From positions 1 through 64,000 of the forward strand of contig NZ_JAHXRW010000003.1 of NCBI RefSeq assembly GCF_019429625.1: 64,000 nucleotides of DNA, read 5' to 3'. This document shows positions 7,025 through 15,103 of this stretch, piece after piece. Every line of letters starts with the position of its first letter. Positions within the stretch are counted from its first letter, which is position 1. Under the pieces are notes generated by a model. The model saw nothing but the letters and a program-made list of their open reading frames with translations. It searched no databases and was not told where the DNA came from. A program made the position numbers and the translations under genes. The DNA comes from Celeribacter sp. PS-C1 (GTDB lineage: Bacteria; Pseudomonadota; Alphaproteobacteria; Rhodobacterales; Rhodobacteraceae).

Positions 7025-7932
7025 TCGCCGAAACATCCCTTTCTGTGACTCCGCGCCGTTCTCCGCGTCGCCCACTGAATGCGCAGACGCTGCGCGTTCA
7101 AGCGCGGCGCGAGCGTTTGGGCCGCATTGGTCTGACGCTTCCTGGGAGCATTCTCATCTGCGTCGTGTTGTTGATCCCAGTGGGTTGGCTATTCTACCTC
7201 TCGGCATTTGATGCGGCAGGGAACCTGACATGGGCGAACTACGAACGCCTCGGGCGCAGCCTCTATTTGCGGTCTTTCTTTACCACCTTCCGAGTGGCAG
7301 GCATCGTCACGCTTCTCACTGTGCTCATGGGGTACCCCGTGGCCTATATGATGAGCCATGCGCGGCCGCGCATGGCCACGGTGATCCTCGTCGCCGTAAT
7401 GCTGCCGTTCTGGACTTCGGTGCTGGTGCGTACATACGCTTGGCTGGTGCTGCTGCAACGCACCGGGTTGGTTAACGGCTGGCTCCAATCTCTTGGGTTG
7501 ACTAACGAACCGCTGGCACTCGTTCATAACGAACTGGGCACGATTATCGGCATGACGCACGTGATGTTGCCTTTTCTCATCTTGCCACTCTACGCCTCGA
7601 TGAAGGCGGTGGACCCGGCGCTCATGAAGGCTGCCGCAAACTGTGGAGCGACGCCGGCGCAAGCATTCCGGCAGGTGTACTTCCCGCAGACCATCGCAGG
7701 TCTCGGGGCTGGGGCAGGGCTCGTCTTCGTGCTTTGTCTGGGGTTCTTCGTGACGCCCGTACTCTTGGGCGGAGGCCGCGTCTACATGTGGGCAATGCAA
7801 ATCGGCGACAACATCTCGCTTTACGGCAACTGGGGCTCTGCCTCCGCGCTCGGGGTGGTGCTGGTGTTGGCTACAGGACTCGTGCTCTTCGCAATCCGTA
7901 TTCTTCTCAAACTGGCCGGAGGTCCGCGCTGA
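7021..7932 (+). CDS. ABC transporter permease, PotB-like
   Basis: The 303-residue protein is an inner-membrane permease of the binding-protein-dependent family. About six hydrophobic segments are visible (for example GSILICVVLLIPVGWLFYL, and LVFVLCLGFFVTPVLL). The cytoplasmic EAA loop that contacts the ATPase reads AAANCGATPAQAFRQVYFPQ. The ATG at 7021 overlaps the ATPase stop and has GGAGAGG upstream; longer in-frame starts would lie inside the ATPase gene. The N-terminus has a basic cytoplasmic leader of about 40 residues. It pairs with the next permease (TGATG overlap). Confidence 0.9.
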   Translation: MIAETSLSVTPRRSPRRPLNAQTLRVQARRERLGRIGLTLPGSILICVVLLIPVGWLFYLSAFDAAGNLTWANYERLGRSLYLRSFFTTFRVAGIVTLLTVLMGYPVAYMMSHARPRMATVILVAVMLPFWTSVLVRTYAWLVLLQRTGLVNGWLQSLGLTNEPLALVHNELGTIIGMTHVMLPFLILPLYASMKAVDPALMKAAANCGATPAQAFRQVYFPQTIAGLGAGAGLVFVLCLGFFVTPVLLGGGRVYMWAMQIGDNISLYGNWGSASALGVVLVLATGLVLFAIRILLKLAGGPR

Positions 7933-8741
7933 TGCTGAACACTCCCGTAACCGAAACTCAGATCACTCATGCAAACCGACTCTGGCTATATGCCGTTGTG
8001 ACGCTTGTGACGATCTTCCTTGTGGTGCCCTGCATCCTTGTGGTGCCAATGTCATTTTCGGCCAGCGAATACCTTGAGTTCCCGCCCAGCGAACTATCGC
8101 TGCGTTGGTATCGAGCTTTCCTCGGCTCGCCCGAATGGCTGGGCGCACTCTGGACCTCGATCAAGGTTGCGGTACCCGTGACCTTCATCGCGACAGCGCT
8201 CGGCACTGCCGCCGCATGGGGTCTACATCGCCGTTTCGGACTGCTCTTCACGCTCAGTCGCAGCCTCTACATGCTTCCGATGCTGGTTCCGCTCATCCTT
8301 ATCGCGGTTGGTGTGTTCTTTGTGTACGCTCGGCTCGGCATCAATGGAACCATTGGCGGACTGATTGCCGCGCACACAATGCTGGCGCTGCCATTTGTCC
8401 TGATCGCTGTCGGCAATGGGCTCACAAGCTTTGACATGAATCAACATCAGGTTTCTCGGTCACTGGGAGCGAGCGAGTTCGTGGCCTTTTTTACTGTAAC
8501 CTTGCCGCAGATTCGCATTTCAGTGCTCTCCGGCGCGGTATTCGCCTTTGTGACCTCCTTCGATGAGGTGGTTGTGGCGCTTTACATCTCCTCCGGCAAA
8601 AACGAGACGCTGACTCGACGAATGTTTTCCAACATCCGCGACCAGGTTGACCCAACCGTCGCCGCGATCTCTTCGCTTCTGGTGAGCGTTGTGATCATCG
8701 GAATGGTGCTGTTTCTCTTGCTGCGGAAGGAGGAAGCGTGA
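7932..8741 (+). CDS. ABC transporter permease, PotC-like
   Basis: This 269-residue inner-membrane protein is the second permease of the importer. It has an N-terminal membrane helix, several further hydrophobic segments, and the EAA loop SRSLGASEFVAFFTVTLPQI. The segment SFDEVVVALYI is typical of PotC proteins. Start and previous stop overlap as TGATG, and its own stop overlaps the lyase start in the same way, so transporter and first enzyme are translationally coupled. That coupling supports the view that the imported compound is the substrate of the enzymes encoded downstream. Confidence 0.9.
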   Translation: MLNTPVTETQITHANRLWLYAVVTLVTIFLVVPCILVVPMSFSASEYLEFPPSELSLRWYRAFLGSPEWLGALWTSIKVAVPVTFIATALGTAAAWGLHRRFGLLFTLSRSLYMLPMLVPLILIAVGVFFVYARLGINGTIGGLIAAHTMLALPFVLIAVGNGLTSFDMNQHQVSRSLGASEFVAFFTVTLPQIRISVLSGAVFAFVTSFDEVVVALYISSGKNETLTRRMFSNIRDQVDPTVAAISSLLVSVVIIGMVLFLLLRKEEA

Positions 8742-9661
8742 TGTCCGTTACCTTGTGCGAATGTTTTGCCCGCGACGGGCTGCAACATGAAACAGTCGAA
8801 GTGCCTACAGGAACCAAGGTAAAGTTGATCGACGCGATGACCGCAGCTGGGTTTCCCCGGATCGAGGTCACGAGTTACAGCCACCCCGGCCGCGTGCCGG
8901 TATTTGGAGACGCCAGTGCGGTACTGGCTAAGATCAAGCGACGCGGCGGGATCGGCTACAAAGCGACCTGTCCCAACGAACGCGCGGTGAGCCGTGCGCT
9001 CGAAGATTTCGCCTTGGGACACGGTGCAACGGAGATCAGCTTTCTCGCCTCCGCTACTGAAAGCCATACGGAACGCAACTTGCGTACAACACGTGACGGC
9101 CAGTGGGTGCGGATCGAAGAGATGTCTCGCCTTGCAGGAGATCGTTTCACTATCGTCGGTGTGCTCTCTGTCGCACTTGGATGTCCGTTTGAGGGCTCGG
9201 TTGATCCAGGGCGTGTGGTAGAAGACGCTGCGCGATTTGCCGAAGTGGGTGCCACGCTACTGACCGTCGGCGACACCGTCGGGACCGGTACGCCCAGCAC
9301 GGTGCGGCACCTCTTCCGCCGCCTGATCGACGAAGTTCCGGGGATCACTCCGGTGGCCCACTTCCATGACACACGGGGAACTGGGCTGGCCAACTGCATG
9401 GCTGCTTTCGATGCGGGCTGCACTCATTTTGACAGTGCCTTCGGCGGTGTCGGCGGGCACCCGACGCAAATCAGCTATGGCCAGGGTCGCACCGGCAACG
9501 TGGCAACAGAGGACCTTGTCAGTCTGCTTGAAGCGGAAGGCGTCGCTACTGGGATCGATCTCGATGCGATGATGCGCCTGTCCGAGTGCTGCGAAAATGC
9601 ACTGGGTCGGCAATTGGATAGCAAGGTGGCGCGTGCGGGGCTGTTGCCCGCTGCGGCTTAG
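8741..9661 (+). CDS. HMG-CoA lyase-like enzyme (DRE-TIM lyase) with a replaced loop cysteine
   Basis: The 306-residue protein matches the HMG-CoA lyase family: RDGLQ (R11, D12), the acidic E42 in IEVTSYS, D178 in GDTVG, the metal-binding H207 and H209 in HFHD, and N253 in TGNVATEDLV. Family members cleave branched 3-hydroxy-acyl-CoAs to a keto acid and acetyl-CoA or similar products. However, the mobile G-loop, normally GGCPYA...GN with an essential cysteine, here reads GGHPTQISYGQGRTGN. Histidine 240 takes the cysteine position and the loop is about four residues longer. It may therefore be a lyase for a different acyl-CoA. I chose the ATG at 8741, with GGAAGGAGG upstream, overlapping the permease stop. 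Confidence 0.8.
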   Translation: MSVTLCECFARDGLQHETVEVPTGTKVKLIDAMTAAGFPRIEVTSYSHPGRVPVFGDASAVLAKIKRRGGIGYKATCPNERAVSRALEDFALGHGATEISFLASATESHTERNLRTTRDGQWVRIEEMSRLAGDRFTIVGVLSVALGCPFEGSVDPGRVVEDAARFAEVGATLLTVGDTVGTGTPSTVRHLFRRLIDEVPGITPVAHFHDTRGTGLANCMAAFDAGCTHFDSAFGGVGGHPTQISYGQGRTGNVATEDLVSLLEAEGVATGIDLDAMMRLSECCENALGRQLDSKVARAGLLPAAA

Positions 9662-9683
9662 AAAATTGAGGGGAGGACACAAC

Positions 9684-10418
9684 ATGACCGAAGAACGTCT
9701 GGTGCAGATTGAGGACCGCAATGCGGTGCGCATTATTACATTGAACAGAGCCGATAAGCTGAACGCGCTAAACACCGCGTTGACGCAGCAGCTTCTGGAC
9801 GCGATCGAGGATGTAGGTCGCGATGCCAATATCCGCGCTGCCGTGATCCGAGGCGCGGGGCGGGGTTTTTGCTCTGGTGCTGACCTTGGCGAGTTTAAGG
9901 ACCTGACGCCAGCGCAACAGGATCGCGTTGTTGCGCGTGCGGACCTGACCTGCCGTTTGCAAGCGGCGGCCACGGCGCAGTGCAAACCCTTCGTCGCTGC
10001 GATACATGGAGCGACTGTCGGTGGTGGCGCGGGTTTGGCGCTTGGCTGCGATATGGTGGTCGCGGCGCGAGGGCTCAAGTTTGGCTATCCGGAAACGAAG
10101 CATTCGATCGTGCCCGCACTGGTGATGACGGGCCTACAGCGCGGGATGGGCCGTAAGGCTGCTTTCGAGATGATCTCGCTCGGGCGTCTTATCGATGCGG
10201 ACGAGGCGGGAGCTCTGGGTCTCGTCAACCGCGTGGTAGACGGTGATCCATTGCCTGCCGCGCTGGAAATTGCCGAAAATTGGGCCGCAATCGACCCGCG
10301 CGCCATGGCGGCGACCAAGAGCCTGTTCTACCGGGTAGGCGAACTGCCCTTCGAAGCTGCGATGATGGTCGGGCGCGACGTCAACACAATGATGCGTAGC
10401 TTTCGGGAGAACAAGTGA
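9684..10418 (+). CDS. Enoyl-CoA hydratase/isomerase family protein lacking one catalytic glutamate
   Basis: This 244-residue crotonase-fold protein has the oxyanion-hole segments AGRGFCSGADL (about 58-68) and GATVGGGAGLALGCD (about 109-123). In typical hydratases the second segment contains a glutamate (GGGCE); here that position is Gly117. The second catalytic glutamate is kept (E137 in GYPET). Loss of one glutamate is common in crotonases that act as isomerases, hydrolases or C-C lyases, so simple hydration should not be assumed. The start at 9684 has GGGGAGG upstream, 22 nt after the lyase stop; an in-frame ATG at 9597 would overlap the lyase. The stop overlaps the CoA-transferase start (TGATG). 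Confidence 0.85.
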   Translation: MTEERLVQIEDRNAVRIITLNRADKLNALNTALTQQLLDAIEDVGRDANIRAAVIRGAGRGFCSGADLGEFKDLTPAQQDRVVARADLTCRLQAAATAQCKPFVAAIHGATVGGGAGLALGCDMVVAARGLKFGYPETKHSIVPALVMTGLQRGMGRKAAFEMISLGRLIDADEAGALGLVNRVVDGDPLPAALEIAENWAAIDPRAMAATKSLFYRVGELPFEAAMMVGRDVNTMMRSFRENK

Positions 10419-11596
10419 TGCGGCCTCTTGACGGTATAAAGGTCGTAGACTTCAGCCGCGTGCTGGCTGGCCCTATGGCGACGCAGATTCTCGCGGATTC
10501 TGGCGCCGAGGTAATCAAGGTCGAACGCCCCGGCAAGGGCGATGAAAGCCGCACTTTCGCGCCTTTCTTCGATGAAGGACAGAGCGCTTACTATTCCGCT
10601 TTCAATCGTGGAAAGACCTCTATCGCCATCGATCTGCGAAACTCTGAAGGCCAAGCTATCGCATTGGAGCTTGCGGCACAGGCTGATGTACTGGTCGAAA
10701 ATTTTCTGCCCGGAACGATGGATCGTATGGGGCTGGGTTACGAGACTTTGCGCGCGATCAATCCCGGCTTGGTCTATGTGTCCAACACCGGGTTCGGGCA
10801 GACGGGGCCATACAAGGATCGCAAGGGCTATGACACGGTATTTCAGGCGCTCTCGGGTGTCATTGACCTGACTGGCTTCCCCGACGGTCCGCCAGCTAAA
10901 GTTGGAGTGCCGTTTGCGGACATGACTTCGGGCCTGTGGATAGCGATCTCGGCGTTGACGGGCCTTATGGGGCGACAGGTCTCGGGCCAGGGGTGCCATG
11001 TGGATCTGTCAATGATGGACGTACAGGTGAGTCTACTAAGTCTTCCGTCTGCATGGTATTTCGCTGACGGGATCACACCCACCCGCACGGGAACGGAGCA
11101 TCTGGGACGTGTTCCTTCGGCGGCATTTGAATGCACCGGCGGCGAATGGATTTTCATCTCCGCTTCCGATCAGCATTGGGCCGCGTTGGTCGATGTGCTT
11201 GATCTGACGGTGCCGCAGAGCTGGTCGGAAATGGCCGTGCGTGTCGCCGAACGTGAGGAGGTTATGCGGGTTCTGCGAGCGGCGATCCGAGAACGAGATC
11301 GCTCAGTGCTGGCCGAGGCACTGCGGCGCGGCGATGTGCCGGTGGGCGAGGTGAACACCGTTCCCGAAATCCTTGCCGATCCACACACGCAATCGCGCGG
11401 AATCGTTGGCAGCTTCGACGATACGAACGGCAGACCCACGCCCGCGCTTGGCACGCCGGGACGCTATTCGGGCTTTGATGGGCCGCGTTTTCAGGCGCCA
11501 CCCGAACTGGGCCAGCAAACTACCCAGATACTGCGCAAGCTCGGGCGGGATGCCGACGATATCGAAGAACTGAAGCGGAAGGGAGTTGTGGCATGA
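10418..11596 (+). CDS. Class III (CaiB/BaiF) CoA-transferase
   Basis: The 392-residue enzyme belongs to the family III CoA-transferases, which move CoA between carboxylic acids through an aspartyl-CoA mixed anhydride. The active-site aspartate is D168 in VPFADMTSG. The N-terminus (LDGIKVVDFSRVLAGPMATQ) and VLVENFLPGT are family hallmarks. Acceptor and donor acids cannot be deduced. It is coupled to the preceding crotonase (TGATG) and to the next one (ATGA). Its presence beside an ATP-dependent acyl-CoA ligase means the operon has two independent ways to make a CoA thioester, possibly for two different acids. Confidence 0.9.
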   Translation: MRPLDGIKVVDFSRVLAGPMATQILADSGAEVIKVERPGKGDESRTFAPFFDEGQSAYYSAFNRGKTSIAIDLRNSEGQAIALELAAQADVLVENFLPGTMDRMGLGYETLRAINPGLVYVSNTGFGQTGPYKDRKGYDTVFQALSGVIDLTGFPDGPPAKVGVPFADMTSGLWIAISALTGLMGRQVSGQGCHVDLSMMDVQVSLLSLPSAWYFADGITPTRTGTEHLGRVPSAAFECTGGEWIFISASDQHWAALVDVLDLTVPQSWSEMAVRVAEREEVMRVLRAAIRERDRSVLAEALRRGDVPVGEVNTVPEILADPHTQSRGIVGSFDDTNGRPTPALGTPGRYSGFDGPRFQAPPELGQQTTQILRKLGRDADDIEELKRKGVVA

Positions 11597-12354
11597 CATC
11601 GGATCTTGTGAAAACTCGGTGTGAGGGTGCGATCGCCCGTGTCACACTGAATCGGCCCGAAGCACGAAACGCAGTAAATCTGGACCTGTGCCACGCGCTA
11701 CAGGCGTCCTTTGACGCCTTTCAGGGCGATACGGAGACCGCAGTGGTAATCCTTGATGCTGAAGGCCCTGTATTCTGTGCCGGGGCCGACATGCGTGAGC
11801 GCAAAGGCAAGGACGAAGCTTGGGTTGTCGCGCGTCGGCAAGCGTCCTTTCGCGCCTATGCCGCTATTGAGGCTTGTCCCATTCCCGTCGTCTGCGCGGT
11901 ACAGGGGCCCGTGGTTGGATCGGGCGGCGAAATCTCCATGGCCTGTGATTTTATCGTTGCCTCCGACGCGACTACGTTCCTATTCCCGGAGCCACAATGG
12001 GGTACTGTGGGCGCGACACAACGCCTGCAGCGGCGTATTGGCGTGGCCCGAGCGAAGGAACTCCTTTTTACAGGTCGCAAGATGGGGGCGGAAGAAGCCT
12101 ATGCGCTTGGTCTCGTCGCTCGCTTGGTGAGGGCTGCGGATCTGAGTTCGGAAGTTGAAGCCATCGCGGAGAAGATAGCGAGCGCTCCTAAGACCGCCAT
12201 GCGTTTGACGAAGCAGGCGGTAGATCAAGGAAGTCGCACCGACCTGACCTCCGGGATCGAAGTGGAGATGGCCGCCATCCGGCAGCTTCTTGTGCAATCC
12301 GACTGGAAGGCGGGTGTGGAGAAGTTTTCGAAGGAGGTGGGAAATGCGGGCTGA
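11593..12354 (+). CDS. Enoyl-CoA hydratase/isomerase family protein (both glutamates present)
   Basis: This is a second crotonase-fold enzyme (253 residues). It has the first oxyanion-hole segment GPVFCAGADMRER (about 58-70) and the second GPVVGSGGEISMACD. Both catalytic glutamates expected for a hydratase are present (E113 in GGEIS and E133 in FPEP). It likely hydrates a 2-enoyl-CoA or performs a closely related addition/elimination. It overlaps the CoA-transferase stop by 4 nt and the ligase start by 11 nt. Two crotonases with different active sites in one operon suggest two successive steps. Confidence 0.88.
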   Translation: MTSDLVKTRCEGAIARVTLNRPEARNAVNLDLCHALQASFDAFQGDTETAVVILDAEGPVFCAGADMRERKGKDEAWVVARRQASFRAYAAIEACPIPVVCAVQGPVVGSGGEISMACDFIVASDATTFLFPEPQWGTVGATQRLQRRIGVARAKELLFTGRKMGAEEAYALGLVARLVRAADLSSEVEAIAEKIASAPKTAMRLTKQAVDQGSRTDLTSGIEVEMAAIRQLLVQSDWKAGVEKFSKEVGNAG

Positions 12355-13936
12355 AGATATCAGGGCCGGGGCGCTTTGCCCCGTGACATTGGAAGCTGCG
12401 CTGGCACGGACGGCGGCTTTGGTGCCGGAGGTCGAGGCCATTGTTGCTCCCGACGGTAGACGTACCTTCGCGGAACTGTCTGAAGAGGTCGCTCGTCTTC
12501 GTGGCGCGCTTCATGCGGCGGGCGTGCGACGGGGGATGCATGTGGGGGTCTGCCTTGGAAACGGGGCACTGTTTCAGGCACTATTCATTGCAATCGGCTC
12601 CATCGGAGCGGTGATGGTTCCATTGAATACGCGACTGCGCAGCGAGGACATCGCCTATTGTCTGCGTCAGAGCCGGGTTCGGCTACTGATCACGGCCGAC
12701 CGGGTTCTGTCGAGTGATTTTATTTCGCTTCTTGGACCGCTCATCGGCAGGGAACTACCCGATCTCGAACGGGTGGTGCTAACATCAGGTGATGCGCCCT
12801 GGGCCGAGAGCTGGAACGCGTTCCTCGAGCAGGACGTCACGGGTGAGCCTGATCGATCCAAAGCCGATGACGTCGTCCTGATGCAATACACTTCCGGCAG
12901 CACGGGCTTTCCCAAAGGTGTGATGCTGCGCCAGCATGCGCTTTTGACTAACGGTTTCATTTCTGCCCAGCGGATGGGGTTGCGGGTGGCCGACAGATTT
13001 CACTCCGCACGCCCATTCTTTCACGTGGCGGGCACATCGCTGTCGCTTTGCGCTGCGTTGCAAATGGGTGTGACGCTTGTGACGATGGAACGATTTGAGC
13101 CTGCAGAAGCCCTTCGACTGATGGAGGAAGAGCGCTGCACGCATTTCTCCGGCAACGACACCATGGCTTTGATGTTGTTGAACCATGCTGATCGCCCTTC
13201 GCGCCGGCTATGCCTTCGAGGCGGTTGGGTCGCAGGGTCTGCGACTGTGTTACGTCGTGTCGTGCATGAACTGGGCGCCACGGAATGCGTTTCGGGCTAC
13301 GGCCTGTCGGAGGCCTCGCCCAACATAGCTCAGTCGGCGTGGTGGGAGGACGAGGCGGTTCGCACCGGTGGGCTGATGCGCCCGCAGACTGGCCTTGAGG
13401 TTGGAATCTTTGACCCCGAGACTGGCGTGCACCTGTCCCCAGGCGAAAAGGGTGAAATTCGCGTGCGAGGCTGGTCGGTGATGTCTGGCTATTTCGATAT
13501 GCCGGAAAAAACCAATGAGACATTGAGCCCAGAGGGCTGGCTGTTGACAGGCGACCTCGGACGCGTGGACGCAAAAGGGCGCTTGGAATTTCTTGGGCGG
13601 CTCAAGAACATCGTTCGTGTCGGTGGCGAAAATGTTTCTCCCGAGGAAGTCGAGGATATTCTGCACCGTCACCCTGCGATCAAGCAGGCGCAGGTCGTAG
13701 GTGTTCCGGACCCGCGGTTGCAGGAGGTCTGTGCGGCTTTCGTAATTCTGAACGATGGGGTTTCGCTGGACCTTTCAGACCTCGCCGCGTGGGCAAAGGA
13801 CGCTATGGCTGGTTTCAAGATTCCACGGCACGTTTGGATCGTCGACAACTTCGAGGAAATCGGCATGACCGCCTCGGCCAAGGTGCAGAAATCGAAATTG
13901 GCAGAACACGCACGTAAGCTTCTGGAGGAGGTCTGA
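12344..13936 (+). CDS. AMP-forming acyl-CoA ligase
   Basis: The 530-residue enzyme activates a carboxylic acid with ATP and CoA. The ANL-superfamily motifs are clear: the phosphate-binding YTSGSTGFPKG (182-192), GYGLSEAS, the hinge/aspartate region LLTGDLGRVDAKGRLEFLGR, and a C-terminal lysine (K513 in SAKVQKSKL) where the usual motif is GK. The ATG at 12344 follows AAGGAGG with good spacing and overlaps the previous gene by 11 nt. It resembles medium-chain and aryl/cyclic acyl-CoA ligases, but the substrate is unknown. It is the last enzyme before the binding-protein gene. Confidence 0.9.
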   Translation: MRAEDIRAGALCPVTLEAALARTAALVPEVEAIVAPDGRRTFAELSEEVARLRGALHAAGVRRGMHVGVCLGNGALFQALFIAIGSIGAVMVPLNTRLRSEDIAYCLRQSRVRLLITADRVLSSDFISLLGPLIGRELPDLERVVLTSGDAPWAESWNAFLEQDVTGEPDRSKADDVVLMQYTSGSTGFPKGVMLRQHALLTNGFISAQRMGLRVADRFHSARPFFHVAGTSLSLCAALQMGVTLVTMERFEPAEALRLMEEERCTHFSGNDTMALMLLNHADRPSRRLCLRGGWVAGSATVLRRVVHELGATECVSGYGLSEASPNIAQSAWWEDEAVRTGGLMRPQTGLEVGIFDPETGVHLSPGEKGEIRVRGWSVMSGYFDMPEKTNETLSPEGWLLTGDLGRVDAKGRLEFLGRLKNIVRVGGENVSPEEVEDILHRHPAIKQAQVVGVPDPRLQEVCAAFVILNDGVSLDLSDLAAWAKDAMAGFKIPRHVWIVDNFEEIGMTASAKVQKSKLAEHARKLLEEV

Positions 13937-13968
13937 CGCGCGGAGCGGCTCGGTGACGGGCCATCAAG

Positions 13969-14007
13969 CCCTTGCAAGGGTGAAGGTAAGATCCGGGAAG
14001 ACCGGAT
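13969..14007 (+). promoter_or_regulatory. Palindrome and hairpin in the ligase/binding-protein gap
   Basis: The 12-bp perfect palindrome CCCTTGCAAGGG (13969-13980) is followed by a 6-bp hairpin, ATCCGG (13991-13996) and CCGGAT (14002-14007). They lie just before the strong AGGAGG of the binding-protein gene. Such structures upstream of binding-protein genes often stabilise a processed message so that the binding protein is made in excess. No T-tract follows, so it is not an obvious terminator. Confidence 0.4.
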
Positions 14008-14025
14008 TCAAAAGGAGGAATGGAA

Positions 14026-15051
14026 ATGAAATACAGTGTAAGCATGCTCGCTCTGGGGTTGGTTTTCGCAACCAGTGCGGTATCGGCGCAGGAGCTGACG
14101 ATTGCGGGCTTTGGCGGCAAGGTCCAGGAAGATCTGTCGCGGACCCTCTGGCAACCCGCAGCGGAGGCGGCAGGGCTCACCTTGAGACAGGAAAGCCATG
14201 ATGGCATGGCCGGCGTCCGGGTGCAGGTGCAGTCCGGTAACCCGGGCTGGGATATCGTTCACATGGGTGCGGATCAATGTGCTGTGGGCGAGAAGGCAGG
14301 CATATTCGAGCCGCTCGACTACAATGTGATCGACGCCTCGGGCGTGCCTGACGAGGCGAAAGGCGACAATTGGATCGGCATTAACTCCTACTCGGTCGTG
14401 CTGGCTTACAACACGGAAAAGTACGGGGACAATCCGCCGCAAAGTTGGTCGGACTTTTGGGACACAGAGACGTTTCCCGGTCGACGGTCCTTGGGTGTCT
14501 ATCCGCAAGAGATGATGGAAATCGCTCTGATGGCTGATGGTGTGGCTAAGGAAGATCTCTATCCGTTGGACACTGATCGCGCGTTGGACGCGCTGTCTCG
14601 CATACAGCCCTCCATCGATGTGTGGTGGACATCGGGCGCGCAGTCGGCGCAGCTGGTGGCTGATGGCGAAGTGGACATGCTCGCGATCTGGGGTAGCCGG
14701 GTGACGGGCGTTATCGAAAACGGGGCGCCGGTCGCCTTCACATACAATCAAGGCATCCTCGGAAATGGTTGCCTTGCTGTGCTGAAGGGCTCCGACAATG
14801 TTGAGGCCGCGCAGCGGTTCATCGCGGGGGTGGTTGCGCCTGAAACACAGGCCGACATTCCTAAGATGATGCCGTACTACGGGCCGACTAACCAAAAAGC
14901 CTTTGAAGTAGGTAACTTCTCGGAGGAGGTGCTCGCCGCGTCTAACACCGCGCCGGAGAACGCGGCCAAACAGGTGATCATCGACGTGAACTGGTGGGCA
15001 GACAACGCACCACTGGTTCAGGAAGATTACAAGATGATGATGGTTGAGTAA
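14026..15051 (+). CDS. Periplasmic substrate-binding protein, PotD-like
   Basis: The 341-residue protein begins with a signal peptide (MKYSVSMLALGLVFATSAVSA, cleavage before QELTIAG). It continues as a type II solute-binding protein of the spermidine/putrescine group (ELTIAGFGGKVQEDL near the start, GWDIVHMGADQ, NSYSVVLAYNTEKYG, WSDFWDTETFPGRRSL). It should capture the substrate for the PotABC-like importer encoded upstream. The start at 14026 is preferred because AGGAGG is 7 nt upstream; the ATG at 14020 is too close to it. The separation of this gene from its transporter by five enzyme genes is unusual but keeps all within one operon. Confidence 0.88.
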   Translation: MKYSVSMLALGLVFATSAVSAQELTIAGFGGKVQEDLSRTLWQPAAEAAGLTLRQESHDGMAGVRVQVQSGNPGWDIVHMGADQCAVGEKAGIFEPLDYNVIDASGVPDEAKGDNWIGINSYSVVLAYNTEKYGDNPPQSWSDFWDTETFPGRRSLGVYPQEMMEIALMADGVAKEDLYPLDTDRALDALSRIQPSIDVWWTSGAQSAQLVADGEVDMLAIWGSRVTGVIENGAPVAFTYNQGILGNGCLAVLKGSDNVEAAQRFIAGVVAPETQADIPKMMPYYGPTNQKAFEVGNFSEEVLAASNTAPENAAKQVIIDVNWWADNAPLVQEDYKMMMVE

Positions 15052-15103
15052 TCTGCCTGGGCGCGGTTTTACACCGCGCCCGTCTTTAGAAACGGAGAGT
15101 ATC

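Noticed and set aside
11593-13936. Reading the operon as a ferulate/coumarate pathway (hydratase-lyase, ligase, aldehyde dehydrogenase, MarR)
   Set aside because: The gene types overlap, but the crotonases do not show the feruloyl-CoA hydratase-lyase pattern I know, and the DRE-TIM lyase, CoA-transferase and PotABCD-like importer are unexplained.
3289-13936. Reading the operon as a carnitine (cai-type) pathway
   Set aside because: CoA-transferase, crotonase and ligase fit, but the lyase and the two alcohol/aldehyde dehydrogenases do not, and no crotonobetainyl-CoA reductase is present.
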